DNA of 14,152 nt from Bacillota bacterium (GTDB taxonomy: Bacteria > Bacillota > Dethiobacteria > SKNC01), in assembly GCA_007121375.1 (NCBI GenBank), contig SKLX01000097.1:1-14152 (forward strand). Direction: 5' to 3'. The notes under the pieces were generated by a model, which did not search any database, was not told the DNA's origin, and saw only the letters and a program-made list of their open reading frames with translations. This document shows positions 6,720 to 14,152 of this stretch, in pieces. The first letter of the stretch is position 1. Each line of letters starts with the position of its first letter. Made by a program: the position numbers and the translations under genes.

Positions 6720-7754
6720 CTATAAATTAATCTCAACCTGTCCCTTCCCCTCTACAACTTCTCCCAGGAGCCAACCTTTAAAACCTTCCTGGGAAATTAT
6801 CTTTAAAAGACCTTCTTCTTCTCCAGGGGGAACAATTATCACCATACCTATACCCATATTAAAGGTGCGATACATTTCCCTGGTATTTATGTTACCCCTT
6901 TCCTGGAGGAGAGAAAAAATGGGAGGCCTGTCCCAGGGCTTATCCAGGACAACACCTGTGTTGTCAGGAAGAATACGGGGAATATTTTCATAAAAGCCTC
7001 CTCCCGTTATATGAACCATTCCCTTCAAATCATGGTTATCCTTCAGTTTGAGTAGGAGCTTTGCATATATGAAGGTAGGCTTAAGAAGTTCCTCTCCCAG
7101 GGTGCAGCCCAGTTGAGGCATATAACTGTCCAGTTCCATTTGGGCTTTTTCCAGGAAGACCTTTCTTACCAGGGAGTAACCGTTGCTGTGAAGTCCATTG
7201 GAGGCTATACCCACAACTTTGTCCCCGGGAGTAATTTTTTCTCCTTGAATTATTTTTTCCCTATCCACTATTCCCACACAGAACCCGGCTATATCATATT
7301 CTCCTGGCCTGTAAAAATCAGGCATTTCAGCTGTTTCCCCTCCTATAAGGGCACATCCCCCTTTTCGGCATCCTTCAGCAATACCTGAAACTATATCAGT
7401 AACCTTTTCAGGTTCCAGGCGGTCTACCGCCAGATAATCCAGGAAAAACAGGGGTTCTGCCCCCAGCACAGCAATATCATTCACGCACATGGCTACCAGG
7501 TCTATCCCTACCGTGTGATGTATGCCTGTAAGAAAGGCCAGTTTGAGTTTAGTTCCCACCCCATCGGTACTGGATACCAGAACGGGCTTTTTATATTTTT
7601 CCACATTTAAGGCAAATAATCCTCCAAAACCGCCTATATCTGTTAGCACTTCTTCCCGGAAGGTCTTACCTACCAGATTTTTCATTAAACTAACAGCTTT
7701 ATTGGCGGCATCAATATCCACACCCGAATTTTTATAACTCATTTCATCATTCAT
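6720..7754 (-). CDS. purM: Phosphoribosylformylglycinamidine cyclo-ligase (AIR synthetase) PurM
   Basis: PurM closes the imidazole ring, converting FGAM and ATP to AIR. The 344 residues are standard length. Visible family blocks, in order, are SYKNSGVDIDAANKAV (about 6-21), STDGVGTKLKLA, GIDLVAMCVNDIAVLGAEPLFFLDY, the glycine-rich CALIGGETAEMPDFY, GDKVVGIASNGLHSNGYSLVRKV, HITGGGFYENIPR and NMGIGMVIIV. These are the signatures of the PurM/ThiL/HypE/SelD ATP-binding superfamily, to which PurL also belongs. The ATG at 7754 is preceded by AGGTGAT at 5 nt. A second ATG four codons later gives the commonest family N-terminus (MSYKN) but has no ribosome binding site. The purF stop lies 6 nt upstream, so translation is probably coupled. 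The last residues run directly to TAG, followed by the 18-nt gap to purH. Confidence 0.97.
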   Translation of the reverse strand: MNDEMSYKNSGVDIDAANKAVSLMKNLVGKTFREEVLTDIGGFGGLFALNVEKYKKPVLVSSTDGVGTKLKLAFLTGIHHTVGIDLVAMCVNDIAVLGAEPLFFLDYLAVDRLEPEKVTDIVSGIAEGCRKGGCALIGGETAEMPDFYRPGEYDIAGFCVGIVDREKIIQGEKITPGDKVVGIASNGLHSNGYSLVRKVFLEKAQMELDSYMPQLGCTLGEELLKPTFIYAKLLLKLKDNHDLKGMVHITGGGFYENIPRILPDNTGVVLDKPWDRPPIFSLLQERGNINTREMYRTFNMGIGMVIIVPPGEEEGLLKIISQEGFKGWLLGEVVEGKGQVEINL

Positions 7755-7760
7755 AAATTA

Positions 7761-9188
7761 TCACCTGCTTATCTTTTCAAAAAAATTTTTTCTTATCTTT
7801 TTGCTGTGGTCAAAAAGATAGCTCAGTTCAAAACAGGCCTTACAAAAGCTATCTACGTTCATACCTGTAGAAGCAATCATCCCTTCCACACTTAAATATC
7901 CCAGGGTATCCGCTTTAATGAACCTGCGGATCTCCTCCACGGTTTTTTGGGCCCCCAAAAGTTCCTTGGTGGAAGAGGTGTCAATGCCGTAATAACAGGA
8001 ACCCACCACAGGTGGAGAACTAATTCTCACATGAACTTCCTTTGCCCCGGCATTTCGAAGCATCTGCACAATCTGCAAAGAAGTTGTCCCCCGGACTATA
8101 GAATCATCAACCATAATTACCCTTTTACCTTCAATCACCTGTTTTACAGCGTTTAATTTTAACTTAACCCCCAGAGACCTGATTTTCTGGCTAGGCTGTA
8201 TAAAAGTCCTGCCGATATAACGGTTTTTTACCAGCCCCATTTCATAAGGTAACCCCATCCCTTCCGCTACTCCTGAAGCAGCGGAAATACTGGAATCGGG
8301 AACTCCTGTAACTATATCCGCTTCTACCGGATGCTCCCGGGCCAGTTGTTTGCCCAGTTCCCGTCTCACCAGGTGAACATTCTTGCCGTGGAGGTTGCTG
8401 TCGGGACGGGCAAAATAAATGAATTCAAAGATACATAAAGCCTCTTTTTCCTTTTTGGCAAACCGGTGACTGGTTATTCCTTCCTCATCTATGACTACCA
8501 TTTCACCAGGCTCAATATCCCTTATAAACTGGGCTCCTATCGTATCAAAGGCACAGGTTTCTGAAGCCAGAACAAAATTGTCCTCCAGTATACCTAAAGA
8601 AAGGGGCCTTAAGCCATAAGGGTCCCTAATCCCGATTAATCTGTCCTCGGTAATCATGACAAAGGCAAAGGCACCACGGAGAAAAGTAAGGGCTTCCTTT
8701 ACAGATTCAACAAAGTCATCATTCTCCAGCCGGGCAATCAGGTGGGCTACAATTTCACTATCGGTGGTAGTTTGAAATATTGAACCTACCTCTTCCAGCT
8801 GATCTCTGATTTCTTCCCCGTTTACTAGGTTGCCATTATGGCCTATAGCCAGGCTTCCCTTTCGGTAGCGAATTAATAAGGGCTGGGCGTTAAGGAGAGA
8901 ACTGGAGCCCATCGTCGAGTAACGGACATGGCCTGCAGCAATATGCCCTTTAAACCTGTCTATTTTACTGCCGTTAAAAACTTCAGAAACCAGGCCCATT
9001 CCTTTTTCCATTTTTATACTTTTTCCATCAGAAACAGCTATGCCAGCACTTTCCTGCCCCCGGTGCTGTAAAGCATAAAGGGCATAATTTGTCACCTCAG
9101 CAACCTTTTGACCCGGAGCATATATGCCAAACACTCCACATTCCTCCTTAAATTTGTCACCGGCGAACATTAAAGTTCCACCAAGCAT
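7761..9188 (-). CDS. purF: Amidophosphoribosyltransferase PurF (B. subtilis-type, iron-sulfur)
   Basis: PurF catalyses the committed step, making 5-phosphoribosylamine from PRPP and glutamine. The N-terminal Ntn-hydrolase glutaminase domain begins at EECGVFGI; Cys17 should become the N-terminal nucleophile after propeptide removal. ALQHRGQESAGIA, HVRYST, GHNGNLVN and DSEIVAHL follow. The phosphoribosyltransferase domain carries the PRPP loop VIMVDDSIVRGTTS (about 357-370). Cysteines at 252 (ALCIFEFIYFARPDS), 398 (GSCYYGID) and 449/452 (FCKAC) match the four [4Fe-4S] ligands of B. subtilis PurF, so this is likely the oxygen-labile iron-sulfur type, allosterically inhibited by purine nucleotides as in the family. 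Start: ATG at 9188 has GGAGAGGTG 7 nt upstream and overlaps purL by 19 nt. An ATG at 9170 would form a TAATG junction with the purL stop and give a propeptide (10 residues) nearer that of B. subtilis. Total length of 475 is normal. Confidence 0.97.
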   Translation of the reverse strand: MLGGTLMFAGDKFKEECGVFGIYAPGQKVAEVTNYALYALQHRGQESAGIAVSDGKSIKMEKGMGLVSEVFNGSKIDRFKGHIAAGHVRYSTMGSSSLLNAQPLLIRYRKGSLAIGHNGNLVNGEEIRDQLEEVGSIFQTTTDSEIVAHLIARLENDDFVESVKEALTFLRGAFAFVMITEDRLIGIRDPYGLRPLSLGILEDNFVLASETCAFDTIGAQFIRDIEPGEMVVIDEEGITSHRFAKKEKEALCIFEFIYFARPDSNLHGKNVHLVRRELGKQLAREHPVEADIVTGVPDSSISAASGVAEGMGLPYEMGLVKNRYIGRTFIQPSQKIRSLGVKLKLNAVKQVIEGKRVIMVDDSIVRGTTSLQIVQMLRNAGAKEVHVRISSPPVVGSCYYGIDTSSTKELLGAQKTVEEIRRFIKADTLGYLSVEGMIASTGMNVDSFCKACFELSYLFDHSKKIRKNFFEKISR

Positions 9189-11386
9189 TCAATCGCACCT
9201 CTCCACTTATCTTTAATTTCTTCCAGGGGAAGGTTGATAGTCCTGTTCATTTCTTGACTTCTAACCTCCACCTTATAGTTTTTCCCACCTACAAAACCTA
9301 TTTCTTTAAGGGGAACTCCCTTCTCTTTAGCCAACCTGGTGATTTTTTCCTTAAACTGCGGGTCAAGGGTAACCAGGGCCTGGGACTGGACTTCTCCAAA
9401 TAATAAGATATCCCACCGAAGGCTTCCTTCCATAGACAACTCTACCTTAATCCCCAGGTTACCTGAAAAACAACCTTCCGCCAGGGCTACTCCCAGTCCT
9501 CCCTCGGACAGATCATGGGCAGAAGAAAGTAGGCCTGCCTTTACAGCCTCCCTTAGGAAGGATTGTAGCTTCTTCTCCCGTTGAAAATCCAGTTGGGGAG
9601 GAGAGCCCTTTAATAAACCATGGATGTGTTTAAGGTATTCACTACCTCCCGGGGCAGGCTCTCCCTCACCAACTAAAAATATAATATCCCCTTCCTTTTT
9701 ATAACCGGCAGTACACCTTTGTTCAATGTTCTCTAAAAGGCCAACCATACCTACTATGGGGGTAGGAAATATAGCCCCCTTTGCCGTTTCATTATAAAAG
9801 CTGACATTACCCCCAATAACAGGGGTATTAAATTCCCGGCAGGCCTGGCTCATTCCTTCCACCGTCTTGTAAAACTGCCAGAAAACTTCCGGCTTTTCAG
9901 GATTTCCAAAGTTAAGACAGTCGGTTACCGCCAGGGGCTCTGCTCCCGAGCATGACAGGTTTCGAGCAGCTTCGGCTACAGCTATCATACCTCCCAGGTA
10001 AGGATCCAGGTAAACATAACGACCGTTTCCATCTGTGGTCATGGCAATACCTTTATCTGTGCCCCTTATTCTCAAAAGAGCAGCATCGGAACCAGGCAAA
10101 ATTACGGTACAGGTTCTCACCATGTGGTCGTACTGGCGATAAACCCATTCTTTGCTGGCAATATTAGGAGAAGTAATCATTTTTAAAAACACTTCTTCTG
10201 CTTCCCGGGGCTCGGGAATGTCCTCCAGGCTTAAAGGAGAAACTTTTTCCAGGTAGGAAGGAAACCGCATCTCCGGGCAGTAGACAGGGGCCTCTTCCGC
10301 CAGGCTTCGAGCGGGAACTTCCGCCACCAGCCGGCCTTTATCCCTTACCCGTACCATCCCATCACCGGTGACCTTACCGATAACACTGGCTGTAAGCTCC
10401 CATTTATCAAAAACCTTTTTAACTGTTTCCTCTTTATCTTTTTCCACCACCAGGAGCATCCGTTCCTGGGATTCGGATATCATAATTTCAAAGGGATCCA
10501 TTCCCTCTTCCCGAAGAGGTACCAGGGAAACATCTATATCCATACCCGTCCCTCCACGGCTGGACATTTCCGAAGTAGCACAAGTAAGGCCAGCTCCTCC
10601 CAGGTCCTGGATACCCACCACTACCCCCATTTCAATTAGCTCCAGGCATGCTTCCACCAGGAGTTTTTCCATAAATGGATCTCCTACCTGTACGGCAGGC
10701 CTTTTTTCTTCAGATTCTTCCCCCAGTTCTTCCGAAGCAAAGGTTACTCCATGGATACCGTCCCGGCCGGTGCGGGCCCCTACCAGGAGAACGGAATTTC
10801 CCTCTCCCTTTGCCCTTCCCAGAGATATTTTTTCATGTTCCATAATTCCTACGCACATGGCATTAACCAGGGGATTTCCTTCATAACTTTCATCAAAATA
10901 AACCTCTCCACCCACGGTAGGAATTCCAATACAGTTGCCATACCCGGCAATTCCCGAAACCACCCCACTAAAAAGCCACTTTACCCGGTCTTCTTTTAAG
11001 GACCCGAACCGCAGAGAGTTTAACAGGGCTATAGGACGGGCTCCCATGGTAAATATATCCCTGATAATGCCCCCTACTCCTGTAGCAGCTCCCTGGTATG
11101 GCTCAATAGCTGAAGGGTGATTATGGCTTTCTATTTTAAAGGCAACAGCAAGGCCCTCCCCTATATCTACTATACCTGCATTTTCACCAGGACCAAGAAG
11201 GGTTCTTTCATTTTCAGTAGGAAACATTTTTAATACCCTCTTGGAATTTTTATAGCTGCAGTGTTCCGACCACATTACACTGTACATACTAAGCTCAACA
11301 TAATTGGGTTCTCGCCCCAGAATTTCCAGGATCATTTGGTATTCTTTATCATTTAACCCCAGCTGTCGCCACATTTCCTGCTTCAT
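9170..11386 (-). CDS. purL: FGAM synthase subunit PurL (small type)
   Basis: PurL is the ATP-dependent synthetase subunit that converts FGAR to FGAM, using ammonia delivered by PurQ with PurS as bridge. At 738 residues it is the small, multi-subunit form; the large proteobacterial form is about 1300 residues and carries its own glutaminase domain. Visible blocks include MWSEHCSYKNSK (38-49, with the conserved His42), GPGENAGIVDIGEG, the ATP/metal motif KIESHNHPSAIEPYQGAATG, GGIIRDIFTMGARPIALL, DLGGAGLTCATSEM, and in the second half DCLNFGNPEKPE, GGNVSFYNE and HDLSEGGLGVALAE. The ATG start overlaps the purQ stop as ATGA (4 nt), with GGGGTGA upstream. The stop overlaps the beginning of purF. 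These overlaps suggest coupled translation of the PurS-PurQ-PurL complex. Confidence 0.97.
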   Translation of the reverse strand: MKQEMWRQLGLNDKEYQMILEILGREPNYVELSMYSVMWSEHCSYKNSKRVLKMFPTENERTLLGPGENAGIVDIGEGLAVAFKIESHNHPSAIEPYQGAATGVGGIIRDIFTMGARPIALLNSLRFGSLKEDRVKWLFSGVVSGIAGYGNCIGIPTVGGEVYFDESYEGNPLVNAMCVGIMEHEKISLGRAKGEGNSVLLVGARTGRDGIHGVTFASEELGEESEEKRPAVQVGDPFMEKLLVEACLELIEMGVVVGIQDLGGAGLTCATSEMSSRGGTGMDIDVSLVPLREEGMDPFEIMISESQERMLLVVEKDKEETVKKVFDKWELTASVIGKVTGDGMVRVRDKGRLVAEVPARSLAEEAPVYCPEMRFPSYLEKVSPLSLEDIPEPREAEEVFLKMITSPNIASKEWVYRQYDHMVRTCTVILPGSDAALLRIRGTDKGIAMTTDGNGRYVYLDPYLGGMIAVAEAARNLSCSGAEPLAVTDCLNFGNPEKPEVFWQFYKTVEGMSQACREFNTPVIGGNVSFYNETAKGAIFPTPIVGMVGLLENIEQRCTAGYKKEGDIIFLVGEGEPAPGGSEYLKHIHGLLKGSPPQLDFQREKKLQSFLREAVKAGLLSSAHDLSEGGLGVALAEGCFSGNLGIKVELSMEGSLRWDILLFGEVQSQALVTLDPQFKEKITRLAKEKGVPLKEIGFVGGKNYKVEVRSQEMNRTINLPLEEIKDKWRGAIECLVEL

Positions 11387-12078
11387 CTTTTTTCACCCCA
11401 AAATTCTAAAATAGAGTCAAATATAATTTTTCCATCAGATGATCCTAAAATTTCTTCTCCCGCCCTTTCCGGATGGGGCATCATCCCCAAAACATTGCCT
11501 TCCTCATTGCAAATACCGGCAATATTGGCCAGGGAACCGTTAGGATTTGACTCCCGGGTTATTTCCCCTTCAGGAGTACAGTAGCGAAAAACAATCCTAT
11601 TCTCCTTTTCCAGCCTTTTTAGAGTTTCCGGGTCCGCATAATAATTGCCGTCTCCATGGGCAACGGGTATCTTTAAAACCTTGTTTCCGGCTAGTTTTGT
11701 ATAGGGGGTTTGGGAATTCTCCACTAAAAGATGGGTAAAAACACAGCGAAACTGTAAGGAAAGATTAAGATAAAGGGCCCCCGGCAGCAGGTCTGCCTCG
11801 GTAAGGACCTGGAAACCGTTACATATTCCTAAAACAAGCCCCCCTTCCCGGGCGAATTTAATTATAGATTCAACCACGGGAGAAAGGCTGGCTATGGCTC
11901 CAGGGCGTAAGTAATCACCATAGGTAAAGCCCCCGGGCAATATTACACAATCTGTTCCTTTAAGGTCCTTTTCCTTGTGCCAGAGATATTCTACCTGCTG
12001 GTTCATTACATCTTTAACAGTATGATAGGCATCCAGGTCACAGTTAGAGCCGGGAAAAACCACTACTCCGAATTTCAT
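11383..12078 (-). CDS. purQ: FGAM synthase glutaminase subunit PurQ
   Basis: PurQ is the class I glutamine amidotransferase subunit that releases ammonia from glutamine for PurL. The N-terminus KFGVVVFPGSNCDLDAYH matches the family. The nucleophile sits in GLVLGICNGFQVL (Cys86 from the chosen start), and the catalytic His-Glu pair is in MMPHPERA (His202, Glu204). Family blocks ILPGGFTYGDYLRPGAIA and VAHGDGNYYADPETL are present. At 231 residues it is close to the ~227 of B. subtilis. The frame could begin at a TTG at 12084, but GGAGG lies 7 nt before the ATG at 12078, and MKFGVVVFPGSNCD is the typical family N-terminus, so I used the ATG. It starts 2 nt after the purS stop and overlaps purL by 4 nt. 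Confidence 0.96.
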   Translation of the reverse strand: MKFGVVVFPGSNCDLDAYHTVKDVMNQQVEYLWHKEKDLKGTDCVILPGGFTYGDYLRPGAIASLSPVVESIIKFAREGGLVLGICNGFQVLTEADLLPGALYLNLSLQFRCVFTHLLVENSQTPYTKLAGNKVLKIPVAHGDGNYYADPETLKRLEKENRIVFRYCTPEGEITRESNPNGSLANIAGICNEEGNVLGMMPHPERAGEEILGSSDGKIIFDSILEFWGEKR

Positions 12079-12080
12079 CT

Positions 12081-12329
12081 TCAAACCTCCGTTACTTCAA
12101 AAGTATAATCTTCAATAACGGGGTTAGTCAAAAGCCTGTCACACATGTCCCTTATCTGTCCCTCGACTTCTTCCCGGTCTTTTCCATCTACAGAAACCTC
12201 CAGGTATTTTCCTACCCGTACATCACCCACATTACTATAATTTAATGTTTTTAAAGCCTTTTCTACCGCCACTCCCTGGGGGTCCAGGACACTTTTTTTC
12301 AAGGTCACCTGTATTTTGGCTTTCCACAT
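12081..12329 (-). CDS. purS: FGAM synthase bridging subunit PurS
   Basis: PurS is a small protein that dimerises and bridges PurL and PurQ in the FGAM synthase complex, supporting ammonia transfer. The 82 residues match the ~84 of B. subtilis PurS and show the family pattern: KAKIQVTLKKSVLDPQG (3-19), a helix with AVEKALKTLNY, VGDVRVGKYLEV (34-45), and a C-terminal CDRLLTNPVIEDYTFEV. The frame stays open upstream to 12464, but the extra 45 residues are AT-rich and resemble no PurS sequence. The ATG at 12329 has GGGAGGATCTAAT before it, with GGAGG at 7 nt. It follows the 145-nt gap after purB and ends 2 nt before purQ. Confidence 0.94.
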   Translation of the reverse strand: MWKAKIQVTLKKSVLDPQGVAVEKALKTLNYSNVGDVRVGKYLEVSVDGKDREEVEGQIRDMCDRLLTNPVIEDYTFEVTEV

Positions 12330-12373
12330 ATTAGATCCTCCCTCTGTTCTTGCCTGACCTCTATAACTTGGAC

Positions 12374-12397
12374 AAAAGATGAAAAATATCCTCTTTT
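12374..12397 (-). repeat. Inverted repeat 2 (9-bp arms, one mismatch) upstream of purS
   Basis: Arms at 12389-12397 and 12374-12382 read AAAAGAGGA and TCATCTTTT on the minus strand. They pair at 8 of 9 positions around a 6-nt loop (TATTTT). The stem is almost all A-T, so its stability is doubtful. The descending arm ends in TTTT followed by GTCC, too short and interrupted for a typical terminator. It lies about 45 nt upstream of the purS start. Confidence 0.35.
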
Positions 12398-12404
12398 CTT
12401 GACT

Positions 12405-12439
12405 AATTATTTGAGCCCCGTAAAAGCTTTTAAATAATT
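12405..12439 (-). repeat. Inverted repeat 1 (8-bp perfect arms) between purB and purS, containing a 12-bp palindrome
   Basis: Perfect arms AATTATTT (12432-12439) and AAATAATT (12405-12412), as read on the minus strand, enclose 19 nt. Partly within these lies the perfect 12-bp palindrome TAAAAGCTTTTA (12421-12432). It begins 35 nt after the purB stop. As RNA it could form an AT-rich hairpin protecting a 3' end after purB; as DNA the palindrome could be a protein site. No T-tract follows directly. The symmetry is seen in the sequence; the function is unknown. Confidence 0.4.
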
Positions 12440-12474
12440 TGTTGAAATAAAGACAAACATCCAAATTTCAGGTT

Positions 12475-13767
12475 TTAGAGACCCAACCTGTCAAAAATTA
12501 AGTCTGTTCTTTTTAATTGATCCAGGGGATTAAAACAGGCTTCCAGTTCTTCAGTGGTGAGAATCTTTTCAACTTCCGGGTCCCGGGAAAGAAGTTCTTT
12601 AAATTCTTTTCCTTCATCCCATGATTCCATAGCTTTTTTCTGCACAATTTCATAGGCTTTTTCCCGGGATAGACCCTTATCCACCAGGGTTAAAAGGACC
12701 TTTTGGGAATAAATAAGCCCGTAGGTCCTCTCCATGTTTCTTTTCATATTTTCAGGGTAAACATGAAGGCCTCCTGTAATCCTGGTAAGTTGCTTTAACA
12801 GGTAGTCAATCAATACGGTGCTATCGGGAACATTAACCCTTTCCGTTGAAGAATGGGAAATATCCCTTTCATGCCACAAAGTTATATTTTCCAGGGAGGA
12901 CAGGGCATTGCTCCTTACTATACGGCACAAGCCGCTTACCTGCTCACAGGATACGGGATTTCTTTTGTGGGGCATGGCAGAAGATCCTGTTTGGCCCTTG
13001 TAAAAGGGCTCTTCCACTTCCCGGGTTTCTGACTTTTGAAGGCCCCTGATTTCTGTAGCAATTTTATCAAGGCTGCCGGCCATAATGGCCAGGGTAGTCA
13101 TATACTCGGCATGGCGATCCCTCTGCACAATCTGGGTAGATATGGGAGCAGGCTTAAGATCCATCTTTTCACATACATATTCCTCCACAAAGGGATCAAT
13201 GTGGGCATAAGTTCCTACCGCTCCTGACAGTTTACCAACCCTTATGTTTTCCCTGGCCCTTTCCATCCGCTCCAGGTTCCGTTCCATCTCTGCTGCCCAT
13301 AGGGCTATTTTAAGACCAAAAGTAATAGGCTCTGCATGGACTCCATGGGTACGGCCTGCCATAACAGTATACTTGTACTGAACAGCCTGCTCCTTCAGCA
13401 CCTTAATAAACTCCTTAAGATCTTCTATAATTAAATCCCCCGCCTCTACCATAAGGGCTGACATGGCTGTATCAACCACATCCGAAGAAGTAAGACCATA
13501 ATGAACATATTTGGATTCCTCTCCCAGGCTTTCAGCCACACTTCGGGTAAAAGCTACTACATCATGGCGGGTAACCTTTTCTATTTCCAGGATCCTGTCC
13601 ACAGAAAAACTGGCATTATCCCTGATTAGCCGGGCTGCTTCCCCTGGTATTACCCCCAGTTCTGCCCAGGCTTCACAGGCCAGAATTTCTATTTCCAGCC
13701 ACTTTTTAAACTTGTTTTCCAGGGTCCATATCCTTCCCATTTCTCCCCTTGTATATCTTTCAATCAA
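12475..13767 (-). CDS. purB: Adenylosuccinate lyase PurB
   Basis: PurB cleaves fumarate from SAICAR (to AICAR) and from adenylosuccinate (to AMP), so it serves both the pathway to IMP and the branch to AMP. The 430 residues match the Bacillus-type homotetrameric enzyme. The N-terminus IERYTRGEMGRIWTLENKF is close to the B. subtilis form. Catalytic positions are visible: His68 (TRHDVVAF), His141 (GRTHGVHAEP), and the mobile loop signature GSSAMPHKRNP with Ser262/Ser263. SSDVVDTA, which binds substrate in the fumarase/aspartase superfamily, is at about 94-101. The start codon is TTG at 13767; no in-frame ATG lies between it and the upstream in-frame stop. An AAGGA is about 10 nt before it, so translation initiation may be modest. 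It follows purE after 17 nt and precedes the non-coding gap before purS. Confidence 0.96.
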   Translation of the reverse strand: MIERYTRGEMGRIWTLENKFKKWLEIEILACEAWAELGVIPGEAARLIRDNASFSVDRILEIEKVTRHDVVAFTRSVAESLGEESKYVHYGLTSSDVVDTAMSALMVEAGDLIIEDLKEFIKVLKEQAVQYKYTVMAGRTHGVHAEPITFGLKIALWAAEMERNLERMERARENIRVGKLSGAVGTYAHIDPFVEEYVCEKMDLKPAPISTQIVQRDRHAEYMTTLAIMAGSLDKIATEIRGLQKSETREVEEPFYKGQTGSSAMPHKRNPVSCEQVSGLCRIVRSNALSSLENITLWHERDISHSSTERVNVPDSTVLIDYLLKQLTRITGGLHVYPENMKRNMERTYGLIYSQKVLLTLVDKGLSREKAYEIVQKKAMESWDEGKEFKELLSRDPEVEKILTTEELEACFNPLDQLKRTDLIFDRLGL

Positions 13768-13784
13768 TCCATATCAATCCTTTC

Positions 13785-14152
13785 TTAGTGCTTACTGAAA
13801 AATCTCTTCAAAAATTCCTGGTAGCCCAGTTCCTGCAGCAGCCGATCCTTTTTTTCAACCTTTGTGGAAAGTTCCTTTTTAAACTCCTCAATTTTTTTCC
13901 TGGTTTCTTCATCTTTTACCCCAATTATCTGGGCCGCTAAAATGCCGGCATTTCTGGCTCCGTTTATGGCTACAGTGGCTACAGGAATCCCCGAAGGCAT
14001 CTGTACAATGGAATAAAGGGAATCAACTCCACCCATAGTAGCAGTATGAATGGGAACCCCTATAACAGGAAGGGGCGTAAAAGCTGCCAGCACGCCAGGC
14101 AGGTGAGCGGCTCCACCTGCTCCCGCTACAATAACTTCTATGCCCCGGGTAG
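13785..14152 (-). CDS. purE: N5-carboxyaminoimidazole ribonucleotide mutase PurE, C-terminal ~121 residues (5' end cut by window edge)
   Basis: PurE produces 4-carboxyaminoimidazole ribonucleotide (CAIR): class I enzymes rearrange N5-CAIR made by PurK, class II enzymes carboxylate AIR directly. The frame is open through the right edge, so the N-terminal 40-50 residues are missing, including the usual SDSD phosphate-binding and catalytic-His segments. What remains has the hallmark GIEVIVAGAGGAAHLPGVLAA, then PLPVIGVPIHTATMGGVDSLYSIVQMPSGIPVATVAING, ARNAGILAAQI and a charged C-terminal helix. Bacterial class I PurE usually reads GGVDSLLSIVQMP at the second block, which this matches almost exactly, so class I is more likely by sequence. 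The shorter frame opening with a GTG at 14093 is an internal artefact, since it starts inside the conserved LPGVLA block. It lies first in this run and 17 nt upstream of purB; no purK lies between them. Confidence 0.94.
   Translation of the reverse strand, partial: TRGIEVIVAGAGGAAHLPGVLAAFTPLPVIGVPIHTATMGGVDSLYSIVQMPSGIPVATVAINGARNAGILAAQIIGVKDEETRKKIEEFKKELSTKVEKKDRLLQELGYQEFLKRFFSKH

Larger units (their letters stand above)
12330..12474 (-). other. Non-coding gap between purB and purS (position of purC in Bacillus)
   Basis: This 145-nt AT-rich stretch is the only sizeable gap in the purE-purD run. In the B. subtilis operon purC lies here. I can see no remnant of the PurC protein in the readable frames. 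The gap holds two inverted repeats, listed separately, and the purS ribosome binding site. No convincing sigma-A promoter, T-tailed terminator or PurR-box core (CCGAAC) was found. It may be a deletion scar or an internal regulatory leader; the sequence alone does not decide. Confidence 0.55.

Noticed and set aside
10368..10886. Plus-strand open frame of 172 residues
   Set aside because: It lies wholly antisense to purL, is Ser/Pro/Arg-rich as expected of a reverse-strand shadow, and matches no recognisable family.
12330..12464. Upstream extension of the purS frame (45 residues)
   Set aside because: The ATG at 12329 has an ideal ribosome binding site and gives the family length; the extension is AT-rich and covers inverted repeats.
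12330..12474. Sigma-A promoter or PurR box upstream of purS
   Set aside because: -35/-10 pairs at 16-18 nt spacing all match poorly, and no CCGAAC-type core was seen on either strand.
14091..14093. GTG at 14093 as the start of purE
   Set aside because: It falls inside the conserved HLPGVLAA block and the frame stays open to the window edge, so purE simply continues beyond the window.

Overview
The window is a compact, single-strand (minus) stretch of Firmicutes-type chromosome. Transcription runs from high to low coordinates. Base composition is moderate (roughly mid-40s % GC by eye), and most genes have strong Shine-Dalgarno sequences 5-8 nt before the start. The gene order purE-purB-purS-purQ-purL-purF-purM-purH-purD, followed by yerC-pcrA-ligA, is a condensed form of the pur / yerC / pcrA / ligA neighbourhood of Bacillus. 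This points to a low-to-mid-GC Gram-positive bacterium, more likely a clostridial lineage. The [4Fe-4S]-type PurF and the separate PurS/PurQ/PurL subunits fit that. I cannot name the species.

Layout from the transcriptional 5' side (right edge) leftward: purE (5'-truncated by the window edge), purB, a 145-nt AT-rich non-coding gap with two inverted repeats, purS, purQ, purL, purF, purM, purH, purD, a 172-nt non-coding gap with a stem and a palindrome, yerC (TrpR-like regulator), pcrA (helicase) and ligA (NAD-dependent DNA ligase, truncated at the left edge). From purS to purD, neighbours overlap or are separated by no more than 18 nt, so this block is almost certainly one operon. The original upstream promoter and any PurR box or purine riboswitch would lie beyond the right edge.

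Together the pur genes encode most of the route from PRPP to IMP. PurF makes phosphoribosylamine, PurD makes GAR, PurS/Q/L make FGAM, PurM makes AIR, PurE supplies CAIR, PurB acts on SAICAR (and later on adenylosuccinate), and PurH performs the last two steps. Three genes found in the B. subtilis operon are missing here: purK, purC and purN. The 145-nt gap between purB and purS is exactly where purC sits in B. subtilis.

After purD, the yerC-pcrA-ligA group looks like a second unit devoted to DNA repair and replication plus a small regulator. I see no convincing rho-independent terminator between the two units. No tRNA, rRNA, CRISPR array, insertion sequence or phage-like gene was seen. I found no clear undescribed system. 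The points most worth checking are the missing pathway genes, the structured gaps, and YerC (proposed as a histidine-pathway regulator) sitting next to purine genes.
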